Source: Clostridiales bacterium UBA6330
Lineage (GTDB): Bacteria > Bacillota > Clostridia > Oscillospirales > CAG-272
Assembly (NCBI GenBank): GCA_002438075.1
Contig: DJSQ01000228.1
Location: 1 to 17,204 of the forward strand
Direction of reading: 5' to 3'
DNA length: 17,204 nucleotides
In this document: piece after piece, positions 1 through 7,418 of the stretch
Layout: each line of letters begins with the position of its first letter
Numbering within the stretch: position 1 is the first letter of the stretch
Made by a program: the position numbers and the translations under genes
Notes under the pieces: model-generated
What the model was told of the DNA's origin: nothing
Database searches by the model: none
Seen by the model: only the letters and a program-made list of their open reading frames with translations

Positions 1-39
1 CTCCGCTACCGGATAGAAATGGTTCAAGTTAGTTTTTAA
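1..39 (+). CDS. C-terminal end of an upstream reading frame (partial)
   Basis: Frame 1 is open from the window edge to a TAA at 37-39 and encodes only about 12 residues (LRYRIEMVQVSF). It ends 22 bp before the GH43 start, which fits the tail of a preceding gene in the same transcription unit. There is too little sequence to name a family, and the open frame could be chance. Confidence 0.3.
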   Translation, partial: LRYRIEMVQVSF

Positions 40-61
40 CTTGATTTCGGAGGAATTTGGG

Positions 62-334
62 ATGAAACTGAAAATTAAGGAATCGTTCAGGACACAGCCG
101 GACCCTTATATTTTCGAGGACAACGGCAATTTTTATTTGTATGTCACGGGGAAGTATGCGGTTGAGATGTACCGTGCGAAGGACCCGTTCGGGGAATGGG
201 TCTATTGCGGCGGAACGACCGAAAAAAGCGCGCGGAGCCCTTTGCTCCATGAAAAAAAGCACCTGCATATGCGGGTGCTTTTTTGCGTTGTGTCGCAGAA
301 AGACACAAAGAATCAATGCTCCGCCTCACGATAG
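62..334 (+). pseudogene. Truncated GH43-type glycoside hydrolase, N-terminal remnant
   Basis: The ATG at 62 follows a good ribosome binding site (CGGAGGA, 48-54). The TTG at 41 is in frame but lies upstream of that site. The first 50 or so residues resemble the first blade of family 43 five-bladed propeller glycosidases: QPDPYIFEDNGNFYLYVTG, with Asp14 in the position of the catalytic general base, then YRAKDPFGEWVYCG. Complete GH43 enzymes are usually 300 residues or more. Here the similarity stops near residue 55 and the frame runs through a terminator into the 3' end of the convergent AraC gene. I read it as an internal deletion or recombination remnant that kept the start and the terminator. 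The protein would lack the remaining catalytic residues and is almost certainly inactive. Confidence 0.6.
253..284 (+). terminator. Bidirectional rho-independent terminator
   Basis: The stem is AAAAAGCACC/GGTGCTTTTT, continued inward by a palindromic TGCATATGCG. It ends in six T on the plus strand and, read on the minus strand, in seven T (252-258). It would end transcription of the truncated GH43 from the left and of the AraC gene from the right. A small GGAGC/GCTCC hairpin (234-248) lies just before it. Confidence 0.85.
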
Positions 335-1194
335 CGGGACGGGGAATCGCCGAATTTCCGCTTGAAGGCTTCGGAAAAGGTTCTGCGGTCGTTGTAGCCG
401 ATGTATTCGGATATTTCGTTGATGTTGTAGTTGGAGGAGTTCAGCATGGCAACCGCCGCCTCCATGCGGATGTTCTCCAGATACTGATGCAGGGTTTGCC
501 CCGTTTCGGCTTTGAAAAGGCGTTGCAGGTATTTCTCGTTTGCTTGGGCGGCATCCGCGATATCCTTTTGGGAGAGCATCGGGTCCTTATAGTGGTCCGA
601 GATAAACTGAATGGCGCTGTTGACCTTGCTGAGGGGCTTCTGCGCGGCTTCGGTGGGGGCTTGCTCCTGCTCGGGGACCGAGAAGGCGAGCAGACGAATC
701 AGGCAGCTTTCCAGATACAGCGCAATATCAACGTTCGGGTGGTCGGTGTCAATCATGTCATACAGGATGGCGCAGATTTCCTGAAAATGCTTGGCGGGGT
801 AGATTCTGTAGGTCTGGAGGAGCCCCATAGCGGTTACGTATTTTTCGCTTTTTCCGCCGTTAAAGGAAATCCACGCATAGGTGCAGGGGTTGTTGGGGTC
901 GGAGGAAAGGCTGTAGGGCGAGCTGTCAGTGCAAAAGATGATGTCGCCTGCCTTAAAGCGGGAGCCGTTGAACCAGCCCTTTCCTGTAAGAACATAGTGG
1001 AAGATATAACGGTCAATGTAGCGGTTGAGAATGGAATTGTCGCTTTTGCGCGAGCAGATTCCAAAGGTGCGGAGGCTGAACGGCGCATCGGAGTTATAGC
1101 TGTCGTCAAACTCCTCGTCGCTGTATTTGCGGTCGATATGGACAGAATAACGGCGCTCCGAGCTTCCGTTTCTCCAATAGCGTCTCCAATGCAA
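313..1194 (-). CDS. AraC-family transcriptional regulator (1)
   Basis: A 293-residue one-component regulator. Residues about 40-120 look like the cupin sensor domain of AraC proteins (HYVLTGKGWFNG, then FKAGDIIF). Residues 190-290 hold the two helix-turn-helix units, including LSQKDIADAAQANEKYLQRLFK and the C-terminal signature ISEYIGYNDRRTFSEAFKRKFG followed by SPSRYR. The start is a TTG at 1192-1194, chosen because a perfect GGAGGTGA lies 6 bases upstream; an ATG farther upstream (1210) is in another frame. The gene is transcribed away from the GLUG/MBL operon with 188 bp between the start codons, so it probably controls that operon, as AraC regulators beside glycan genes often do. The ligand is unknown. 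Confidence 0.9.
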   Translation of the reverse strand: MHWRRYWRNGSSERRYSVHIDRKYSDEEFDDSYNSDAPFSLRTFGICSRKSDNSILNRYIDRYIFHYVLTGKGWFNGSRFKAGDIIFCTDSSPYSLSSDPNNPCTYAWISFNGGKSEKYVTAMGLLQTYRIYPAKHFQEICAILYDMIDTDHPNVDIALYLESCLIRLLAFSVPEQEQAPTEAAQKPLSKVNSAIQFISDHYKDPMLSQKDIADAAQANEKYLQRLFKAETGQTLHQYLENIRMEAAVAMLNSSNYNINEISEYIGYNDRRTFSEAFKRKFGDSPSRYREAEH

Positions 1195-1219
1195 TGATGG
1201 TCACCTCCATTCTTCCTAA

Positions 1220-1248
1220 ATTATAGCATACTTTTTCGGTTTCGTCAA
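1220..1248 (-). promoter_or_regulatory. Sigma-A promoter of AraC regulator 1
   Basis: On the minus strand there is TTGACG (1243-1248), a 17-base spacer and TATAAT (1220-1225), with an extended -10 TGC. The predicted start point is about 20 bases before the TTG start codon, giving a short leader that contains the GGAGGTGA ribosome binding site. Confidence 0.8.
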
Positions 1249-1252
1249 TGCC

Positions 1253-1276
1253 GATTGGGAAAAATCTACCCAAATC
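1253..1276. promoter_or_regulatory. Imperfect inverted repeat, possible operator
   Basis: GATTGGG and CCCAAATC face each other across nine bases, with one extra A in the right half. The repeat sits between the two divergent promoters, where an AraC-type regulator could reach both. AraC proteins more often bind direct repeats, so this is a weak candidate. Confidence 0.25.
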
Positions 1277-1302
1277 ATGACATTTTGTATATGTTTTCTC
1301 TC

Positions 1303-1331
1303 TTGTATCACTTCCCAAAAGATGCTATAAT
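1303..1331 (+). promoter_or_regulatory. Sigma-A promoter of the GLUG/MBL operon
   Basis: TTGTAT (1303-1308), 17 bases, then TATAAT (1326-1331) with an extended -10 TGC. The -35 is imperfect, which fits a promoter that needs activation. The leader of about 45 bases ends in GGAGGG (1371-1376), 6 bases before the ATG at 1383. Confidence 0.75.
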
Positions 1332-1382
1332 GGTAATGAGGCAAACAGCCGAAAGAATCACGTAAAATAAGGAGGGTAAACA

Positions 1383-3437
1383 ATGAAACGGATTCTGATC
1401 GTACTTTTGACACTCGCGGTATTGCTGACAACGGTGGCTGTCCCGACCCTTGCACAGGAGGAGACGACACAGGAGGAGACGGAACGGGAATTGGTTTCGA
1501 TTGCGGATGACGCGACCACGGTAGAGCTGAACGGTGTGACCTATCAGGTGGTGCGCACTAAGGCGGAATTTCTTGCCATGAAGCCGAATGATGAATACGT
1601 GGCAAACTTCATCCTTGCCAATGACATTGATTTTGGTAATGAGGAGCTGAAAGCCCAAATGGGCACAAGCGACGAGCCTTCAACGCCCGGTGTTGTCAAT
1701 GCGGGCAACAAGCTACATAACTTTATTTTGGAAGGAAACGGACATCGGATTTTCAATCTCAAGCTGAATTTTACAGCGAGCGGCTCCGGTTTGTTCCCGA
1801 CAGCGACCTACCGTACCCTCACAATCAGACATCTGACTGTGGAAACGGATGCAACATTCGGTGCAGAGAAGTGCGGAGTCCTGTTTGGCAGCATTCCTAA
1901 AGACGCGAGGGAAACTCTGCTGGAGGATGTGACCATCAAGGGAACGATCTCGTCATCGTCCAGCAAATGTGGCGCATTTATCGGCAGCTATGATAATTCC
2001 GCAAATGAATCTACAAACAAGCTGACCTTTAGTGGGTGTGCGATGAAGGCACAGATTGACGCAGGAGCTATCCAAACCGGAGGATATGTAGGTTTTCTTA
2101 GCGGAACCGGAACGGTTTCTTTTACAGACTGTTCAGTGGATGCGCAGATTACCGCAGGAAATAACCGCATCGGCGGTTATGTGGGTTCGCTGAACGGAAC
2201 CGGAGAGGTTTCCTTTGCGAACTGCACCTCTGCCGGCGAGATGACGGGCACGGGCGGAAAGTGGTTTTCCGGCTTTGTCAGCGCTATCTACACTACCTGC
2301 AATGTCACCTTTACGGATTGCACGAACGAAATGAATCTGAACGGAAATCAGAAAAACGGCGGCTTTATCGGCGGATGCTCGTCTGCAAGCAATGCCACGC
2401 CAACCGTTACCTTCCGCCGCTGTGTTAATCGTGGCTCTGTGACGGGAACAGGCTCCTATCAGGGTGGCTTTGTTGGGGAAGTGGGAAATAACAAATCTAC
2501 CACCGCTTATCAGCTCTCGTTTTATGCCTGCACGAATCTCGGAAGCGTTACAGGCTCCAATCAATCTGGCGGAATGGTTGGAATCGTTGCGGATAAGAAT
2601 CTGGACGTGCTGTTTTCCGATTGCGCAAATGTCGGGACTGTGAAGGCGACCTCCGAAGAAACGAAGTATACGGGCGGATATATCGGCAGAGTCTATGACG
2701 GAGCAAAGAGTCTGACCTACACAAGATGCCTCAGCGCGGGAACCATAGATGCCCCAAAAGGAATCACATATTCAACAGATTATAACGATGATGTGAAATG
2801 TGTGCTTACCGACTGCTACGACCTGTCCGGTATTTCCACAAACCGCAAGGGTGACTCGAATGAGGTCAGCGAGGAGCGGATGCGGAGCGGCGAGGTGACG
2901 TTCCTTCTGCGTTCGGCGCAGAAAGCCGCAGGCGTTTCCGAGGCGGAGCGCTTCGGACAGACCATCGGCGCAGAGCGCATTCCGCTGATTGGCGGCAAGG
3001 CGGTTTACGAGCATGAGTTTGACGGTCGGAAGTACTATTCGGGAAATGAGAGCGCAACCGTGATTCAGCCCGAGGAAGAAAACCGCGCAAAGGCTTACTA
3101 CCAGACCATGCAGGCATCGGACGGCACGCAAAGCGTGCGGATTGTGATTTGCATGGACGGGGCATATCTGAACGAAATCGAAGCCCTTTCGCTGGAGGTC
3201 GTTTTCGGAACGGCAACGGGCGGAAAGAAGCTGACTGCCGATTTGGAGGACGTGCACTTCTGGCGTTCGATTCTGGCGGCGGGCGAGCTGGCGCAGGCGG
3301 CGGACGGCTGTGTGCTGATGGCGTTTGTGGTGGAAGGAATTCCCGCAGATGCGTGGAACGGTGAGCTGTCGGTTTCCATGACGGTAACGGGCAGTGAACG
3401 GGCGATGGCTTCCTATACCCTGACCACGGCGGATTAA
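1383..3437 (+). CDS. Secreted GLUG-repeat surface protein
   Basis: A 684-residue exported protein. A Lys-Arg start and a hydrophobic run form a signal peptide, with likely cleavage after about residue 24 (PTLA-Q). Residues 50-160 (FILANDIDFG, FILEGNGHRIFNL) match the lead-in common to GLUG proteins. From about 165 to 460 there are repeats of 29-35 residues with the pattern GGYVG, a beta turn, VSFTDC, then N-x-G-x-V/I-T. These fit a beta-solenoid, with one Cys at the same place in most turns. Residues 497-545 (RMRSGEVTFLL, FGQTIG, IPLIGG) recur in the second GLUG protein. Residues 565-684 form an unrecognised C-terminal domain. There is no LPxTG motif, terminal membrane helix or S-layer repeat, so release or non-covalent attachment is likely. 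GLUG proteins are usually adhesin-like or unassigned; the ligand is unknown. Confidence 0.85.
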   Translation: MKRILIVLLTLAVLLTTVAVPTLAQEETTQEETERELVSIADDATTVELNGVTYQVVRTKAEFLAMKPNDEYVANFILANDIDFGNEELKAQMGTSDEPSTPGVVNAGNKLHNFILEGNGHRIFNLKLNFTASGSGLFPTATYRTLTIRHLTVETDATFGAEKCGVLFGSIPKDARETLLEDVTIKGTISSSSSKCGAFIGSYDNSANESTNKLTFSGCAMKAQIDAGAIQTGGYVGFLSGTGTVSFTDCSVDAQITAGNNRIGGYVGSLNGTGEVSFANCTSAGEMTGTGGKWFSGFVSAIYTTCNVTFTDCTNEMNLNGNQKNGGFIGGCSSASNATPTVTFRRCVNRGSVTGTGSYQGGFVGEVGNNKSTTAYQLSFYACTNLGSVTGSNQSGGMVGIVADKNLDVLFSDCANVGTVKATSEETKYTGGYIGRVYDGAKSLTYTRCLSAGTIDAPKGITYSTDYNDDVKCVLTDCYDLSGISTNRKGDSNEVSEERMRSGEVTFLLRSAQKAAGVSEAERFGQTIGAERIPLIGGKAVYEHEFDGRKYYSGNESATVIQPEEENRAKAYYQTMQASDGTQSVRIVICMDGAYLNEIEALSLEVVFGTATGGKKLTADLEDVHFWRSILAAGELAQAADGCVLMAFVVEGIPADAWNGELSVSMTVTGSERAMASYTLTTAD

Positions 3438-3452
3438 AGGAGCGTAATTTTC

Positions 3453-4874
3453 TTGGAACTCGATAAAACAACAACGTCCTGCAAGGGGGAGGGGGCAGCC
3501 CTCCTCGCGGGACTGCCGGATTACCCCTACGGAACGCCCGACCCCGTCCTGTATTCCTGCGGGTATGCCCTGTGGGAGCGGGCGGATGAGCAATCGCGGA
3601 TGCGGATGTACACGGATACGGACAGCGCGGAATTTGAGCGCTGGTGCGAAACGGTGCTCCGCCTCGGCTGGGAACGCGTGTTTTTGCGGGAGAAGGACGG
3701 CAACCGATTTGCCGATTTTCGGAGCGCGGAGGGACAGCGGTGCTACGCCTACTACCTGACGCAGAACGGAACGAGCGGAACGGTCCGCATCATTGCCGAC
3801 CGCTCGGGCACGGCTCCCGAGGATTTCTGCTATCGGACGGAGCCCTCGGATTCGTCACGGTTCTATCTGTTCAACATGAACTACGAATGCGAGGACACCT
3901 ATCTGATTCGGCTGTCGGACGGCGGCTGGATTGTTCTGGACGGCGGTGTCTGCAACTATGCGGGCGTTGACCCCGAGGAAGGCTTTGCGGATGCGCTGTA
4001 CGATTTCATGCGCGAAAGAGGCGAACCGACGGCGAACGGAGAGGTCCGCATCGCCTGCTGGTATCTCACGCACGCACACCGCGACCATTTCCTTGCCTTT
4101 CAGCGTCTGATTGAGCGGCACCATCGGGAAATCCGCCTCGAGCGCGTTATGGCGAACCTGCCGGATTGGTCGGTGGTGGACCACAACACGAATCTGCCGT
4201 GGTTTGCGATCTGCATGGAGCGCATCCGCGAATTCTACCCGTCGGTGCTGTGGCTGAAGCCGCATACGGGGATGCAAATCCGTCTGGCGGATGCCGAGTT
4301 TGACATCCTGTTCACGCAGGAGGATCACCTCGATTTCTGGGTGGCGAATCATGACCGCTATCACAGCGTCTGGAAGCATTTCCGCAAGCTCGACCCCGAG
4401 GACCCGCAATGGGAAATCCGTCATCAGCTCTGCAAGCAATACGACATCAACAATACCTCCATGGTGAGCAGAATCACGGTTGCGGGGCTGTCGGTTCTGG
4501 AAATGGGAGACGCGTTCCGTGCGAACGAATGGATCATTCCGTATTGGTCGATTGACACGCTCCGCACCGACATCGTGAAAACGGCGCACCATTTCCTCAA
4601 CAACGAGCTTTTGCCGTTCTATCAGGCGCTCGCGCGGGACGGAAAGCCCATGATCTTCCTGATGAATCTTTTGAACCGACCCATGATTCCCGAAAAAAAG
4701 CAATGGCTGGAGGGGCTCCCCGCGGGACAGCACTTCCTGCCCGCATCCTCAAAGACGATATACGGCTTTTCCCGCGACGGGACAGGTGCCGTCCGAACGG
4801 AAGCGATTCCCGCCTCCTATTCGTGGTACAGCATGGTCGCGGAAGCACCCCAAAAAAGAATTGAAGGAGAATGA
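3453..4874 (+). CDS. MBL-fold metallohydrolase without signal peptide
   Basis: A 473-residue protein. The start is a TTG at 3453, supported by AGGAG at 3438-3442. It lies 15 bp after the GLUG gene, so it is in the same operon. Residues 30-150 form a lead domain (YSCGYAL, then FERWCETVLRLGWERVF, NRFADFR). The MBL fold follows: GGWIVLDGG (157-165), the metal motif HAHRDH (His207, His209, Asp211, His212), a later MGDAFR (Asp353) and the distal KTAHHF (His379-His380). This arrangement resembles ComEC-type and related MBL hydrolases. The same architecture recurs in the lipoprotein gene at 7415, but this copy has no export signal and would act in the cytoplasm unless the true start lies elsewhere. 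The substrate cannot be told; MBL enzymes cleave esters, lactones, phosphodiesters and more. Confidence 0.8.
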   Translation: MELDKTTTSCKGEGAALLAGLPDYPYGTPDPVLYSCGYALWERADEQSRMRMYTDTDSAEFERWCETVLRLGWERVFLREKDGNRFADFRSAEGQRCYAYYLTQNGTSGTVRIIADRSGTAPEDFCYRTEPSDSSRFYLFNMNYECEDTYLIRLSDGGWIVLDGGVCNYAGVDPEEGFADALYDFMRERGEPTANGEVRIACWYLTHAHRDHFLAFQRLIERHHREIRLERVMANLPDWSVVDHNTNLPWFAICMERIREFYPSVLWLKPHTGMQIRLADAEFDILFTQEDHLDFWVANHDRYHSVWKHFRKLDPEDPQWEIRHQLCKQYDINNTSMVSRITVAGLSVLEMGDAFRANEWIIPYWSIDTLRTDIVKTAHHFLNNELLPFYQALARDGKPMIFLMNLLNRPMIPEKKQWLEGLPAGQHFLPASSKTIYGFSRDGTGAVRTEAIPASYSWYSMVAEAPQKRIEGE

Positions 4875-4876
4875 TG

Positions 4877-5011
4877 ATGAAACGTAAGTATCAATGCCCG
4901 ACAGCAGAGCTTTCCGTTCTGCAAAATACCGATATCCTGACAACCTCCACCCCCATTGGTGAATTCGGATCGATTACGCCGACCGGCTGGGACGAGCTGG
5001 AGGATTGCTGA
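4877..5011 (+). CDS. 44-residue small peptide with DILTTS motif and terminal Cys
   Basis: A short gene lies between the MBL gene (2 bp away) and the second GLUG gene (4 bp away), so it is read in the same transcript. Three consecutive ATG codons occur at 4871, 4874 and 4877. The third is best placed, 7 bases after AAGGAG (4864-4869). The peptide begins MKRKYQCPTAELSVL, continues QNTDILTTST and ends GWDELEDC. The pattern Lys/Arg-x-Tyr-x-x-Pro-x-x-Glu followed by Asp-Ile/Val-Leu/Ile-Thr-x-Ser recalls many short hypothetical proteins of gut Clostridia whose role I do not know. There is no signal peptide. A Ser/Thr/Gly-rich tail after a conserved charged leader would also suit a modified-peptide precursor, but no modifying enzyme is adjacent. 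Confidence 0.7.
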   Translation: MKRKYQCPTAELSVLQNTDILTTSTPIGEFGSITPTGWDELEDC

Positions 5012-5015
5012 TACC

Positions 5016-7418
5016 ATGAAAAAACGCAGATTGGTCTGCGCGGTGGTTTGGCTGCTGTTGTCGGCACTGCTTTTGCCCGCCCTCTATGTGGGGACCTTAG
5101 CGGATGAAGCGGCGGCAGACGCAACGGATGCAACGGATGCAAAGGTTATCCGCACCGCCGCGGAATTCGAGGCGCTTCACGGAGACGGAAGCTACCGACT
5201 GGGCAACGACATCGATTTCGGCGGGAAGGTATACGACCGCTATGTGGTCCCCGCGAGCTTCTGGGGAACGCTGGACGGCGGCGGGTACGCGCTTCTCAAC
5301 TTTTCCGTTCGCGCAACGGAGGAGGGCGCGGGTATCTTCAACATGGAGTACGAGACCGAGGCGGACGGAACGGCGAAAACCGACGAGGAAGGAAACCCGA
5401 TTGCGGCGGCGCATATTTACACGGTGTCGAACCTGACGGTTGGGAGCGAGGCGCACCCGATTTCGGTTTCCTCAACCTCCAATCGGCTGGGCGTGTTCGC
5501 GGGCTATGTTGCGGACGGCTCGGTGCTTCGCTTTACCTCGGTTACGGTCTATGCCGAAATCACTGCCGAGGGACAGCAGGTGGGCGGCTTTTTGGGTCGC
5601 ACCATGCCGAACCGCCTCTTGGAGCAATCCCTGTTTTCGGACTGTGCTTTTTACGGTACCGTCACGGGAAAGGGTGCCAACGTGAGCGGCTTTGTCGGCT
5701 ATTCCGCAAACCCGATTCGATTTGAGAAGTGCCTGAATGCGGGAGATATCACCTCGGATACCACGAACGTTGCGGGCTATGTCGGCGTGACCTACGGCGC
5801 AAAGTACTGCGCGCTGGAATTTGTCGACTGTCGGAATACGGGAAGAATCAGCGGCTTGAACTGCATCGGCGGCTTCATCGGAAAGGGACAGTACACCGCG
5901 CGCTTTTCGCGCTCGGTCAACGAAGGCGAGATTGCGGCGAGCGGAACGCACGTCGGCGGCTTTGTGGGCTACGAGAAGAACACAACCGATTACCTCAGCG
6001 GGGTAACCGTCAGCTTTGACGGCTGTACCAACCGCGGGGCAGTCTCCTCCACCTCTGCGGGGGCAACGATCGGCGGGCTGATGGGCTCCGCCTATGATTC
6101 GGTCCGCGCCGTGGATTCCGTGAACGAGGGGAAGGTCACGGGCGGGACCTTTGTGGGCGGCATTCTCGGCTGCTTCAACCCGCAACAGACCTCGGACAGC
6201 TACAAGCAGAATGAGGTCTTTACCTTCACTGCCACGAAATGCCGCAACACGGGTGAGCTGGTTATCAACTGCACGGGGAGCGGAAGCTGTGGCGGAATTC
6301 TGGGTGCCACCTCGTGGAGCGGCATCCGCTCGGTTGCCGTGGTGGATATGTGCACGGTTTCGGGCGCTCTGCGCGATGAGAGCGCGGAGGAAAAGACCAC
6401 CGCAAGCAGAATGGGCGGAATCGTCGGGCGCTTTGACAAGGAGGTCGGCGAGCTGACAATCAAAAATTCGATTGTCAGCGCCACGATTGCGGGAACGGCG
6501 GTTGACACGGTGTCGGGTATCCTCGGATATACCAACGCCACCGTCAACAGCGACGGCAGTGACACCGAATTGCCCGAGGAAACCAATCCCGTGGTTCGGA
6601 GAATCGAGAACTGCCTGCTCCTCGGTCAGCTGACGAGAGGTGGCTCCACGGAGAAAACCGCGGCAATGGCAACGAACTATGCGGGCGATGGGACCCTTGT
6701 AAACTGCTTCTATCTTGCGGGAACTGCGGAAAAGGCGGAATTCGGCGAGAGCGGCGCAAGAGCGGTCACGGCGGAGGAGCTGTCGGGCGGCGAGATTGCG
6801 CTGCTGCTCGGCAGTGCGTTCGGGCAAAAGCTCGGCGAGGAGACGCTCCCGTCCGTTGGCGGCAACCCCGTGCTTCGGAACGCGGCGGGGACGCTCTATA
6901 ACCAAATTCACACCCACGACTTGGCGGACAGCCCGTTTGAACGCTTCAATTCGGGCTCTCACACCCGCGAATGCAAAATCTGCGGGGAGAAGGTCCGCGA
7001 AGCGCATCGCTACGGCGAGATGCAGGACGCGGGGGACGGAACCCACTTCCGTGTTTGCGGCGATTGCGGGTTTGAAACCTCGCATCAGGCGCATACGGAA
7101 AGCTATACGGACAACGGGGAGACCCACACTGCGGTCTGCTCGGTGTGCAAGGCAACAAGGACCGAGGCACACCGCTGGGATGAGAACGGCGTGTGCGTCT
7201 GCGGTGCCAAAAAAGCGGCAGTCTCCGAAGAGGAGGAGACCACAGGCACGCCGAGCGGCGAACAGGAGACAAAGCCCTCCCACGCCCCGGGAATCTATCT
7301 GGTCATCGGTGATTGCTACATCCCGCTGGCGGTTGTGATTGTCGTCTCGGTTGTTCTGCTCGCCGCTGTCGTGTTCCTTGCGGTTTGGCTGATTATCAAA
7401 AGGAGGAAGCGCATATGA
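5016..7418 (+). CDS. Membrane-anchored GLUG-repeat protein with Cys-pair repeats
   Basis: An 800-residue surface protein. The ATG at 5016 follows GGAGG (4999-5003) and gives a clear signal peptide (residues 1-29, KKRR then a long hydrophobic run). An ATDATDA linker comes next, then the GLUG lead-in (RLGNDIDFGG, FWGTLDGGGYALLNF). About ten beta-solenoid turns follow (residues 155-545), such as VSGFVGYS and IGGFIGKG, each with a C-x-N-x-G-x-I element. Residues 583-620 repeat the EELSGGEIALLL segment of the first GLUG protein. Residues 640-730 carry Cys pairs (Cys653/656, 681/684, 708/711, 727/729) with nearby His, as in Clostridia surface proteins with THxxxCxxCG repeats. A single helix (about 767-794) and the tail KRRKR anchor it with the repeats outside. 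Its stop overlaps the next start (ATGA). Confidence 0.88.
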   Translation: MKKRRLVCAVVWLLLSALLLPALYVGTLADEAAADATDATDAKVIRTAAEFEALHGDGSYRLGNDIDFGGKVYDRYVVPASFWGTLDGGGYALLNFSVRATEEGAGIFNMEYETEADGTAKTDEEGNPIAAAHIYTVSNLTVGSEAHPISVSSTSNRLGVFAGYVADGSVLRFTSVTVYAEITAEGQQVGGFLGRTMPNRLLEQSLFSDCAFYGTVTGKGANVSGFVGYSANPIRFEKCLNAGDITSDTTNVAGYVGVTYGAKYCALEFVDCRNTGRISGLNCIGGFIGKGQYTARFSRSVNEGEIAASGTHVGGFVGYEKNTTDYLSGVTVSFDGCTNRGAVSSTSAGATIGGLMGSAYDSVRAVDSVNEGKVTGGTFVGGILGCFNPQQTSDSYKQNEVFTFTATKCRNTGELVINCTGSGSCGGILGATSWSGIRSVAVVDMCTVSGALRDESAEEKTTASRMGGIVGRFDKEVGELTIKNSIVSATIAGTAVDTVSGILGYTNATVNSDGSDTELPEETNPVVRRIENCLLLGQLTRGGSTEKTAAMATNYAGDGTLVNCFYLAGTAEKAEFGESGARAVTAEELSGGEIALLLGSAFGQKLGEETLPSVGGNPVLRNAAGTLYNQIHTHDLADSPFERFNSGSHTRECKICGEKVREAHRYGEMQDAGDGTHFRVCGDCGFETSHQAHTESYTDNGETHTAVCSVCKATRTEAHRWDENGVCVCGAKKAAVSEEEETTGTPSGEQETKPSHAPGIYLVIGDCYIPLAVVIVVSVVLLAAVVFLAVWLIIKRRKRI

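Noticed and set aside
288..308. TTGTGTC/GACACAA hairpin as a second terminator for AraC regulator 1
   Set aside because: It has no T-tract on the minus strand, and the adjacent 253-284 hairpin already fits that role.
283..1197. A 304-residue plus-strand open frame opposite AraC regulator 1
   Set aside because: It is antisense to a clear AraC gene with its own promoter and ribosome binding site, and its translation has no recognisable domain.
1947..2750. Repeated DNA in the GLUG gene as a possible CRISPR-like or satellite array
   Set aside because: The repeats are protein-level (GGYVG...C-x-N-x-G) with diverged nucleotides and no constant repeat-spacer pattern.
3330..3437. Sortase or S-layer anchor at the end of the first GLUG protein
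   Set aside because: The C-terminus (VTGSERAMASYTLTTAD) has no LPxTG-like motif, hydrophobic segment or basic tail.
4871..5011. Calling the small peptide a RiPP precursor
   Set aside because: No radical SAM, lanthipeptide synthetase, ATP-grasp or dedicated exporter gene lies in the window. The MBL neighbours are not known maturases, so only the gene itself is called.
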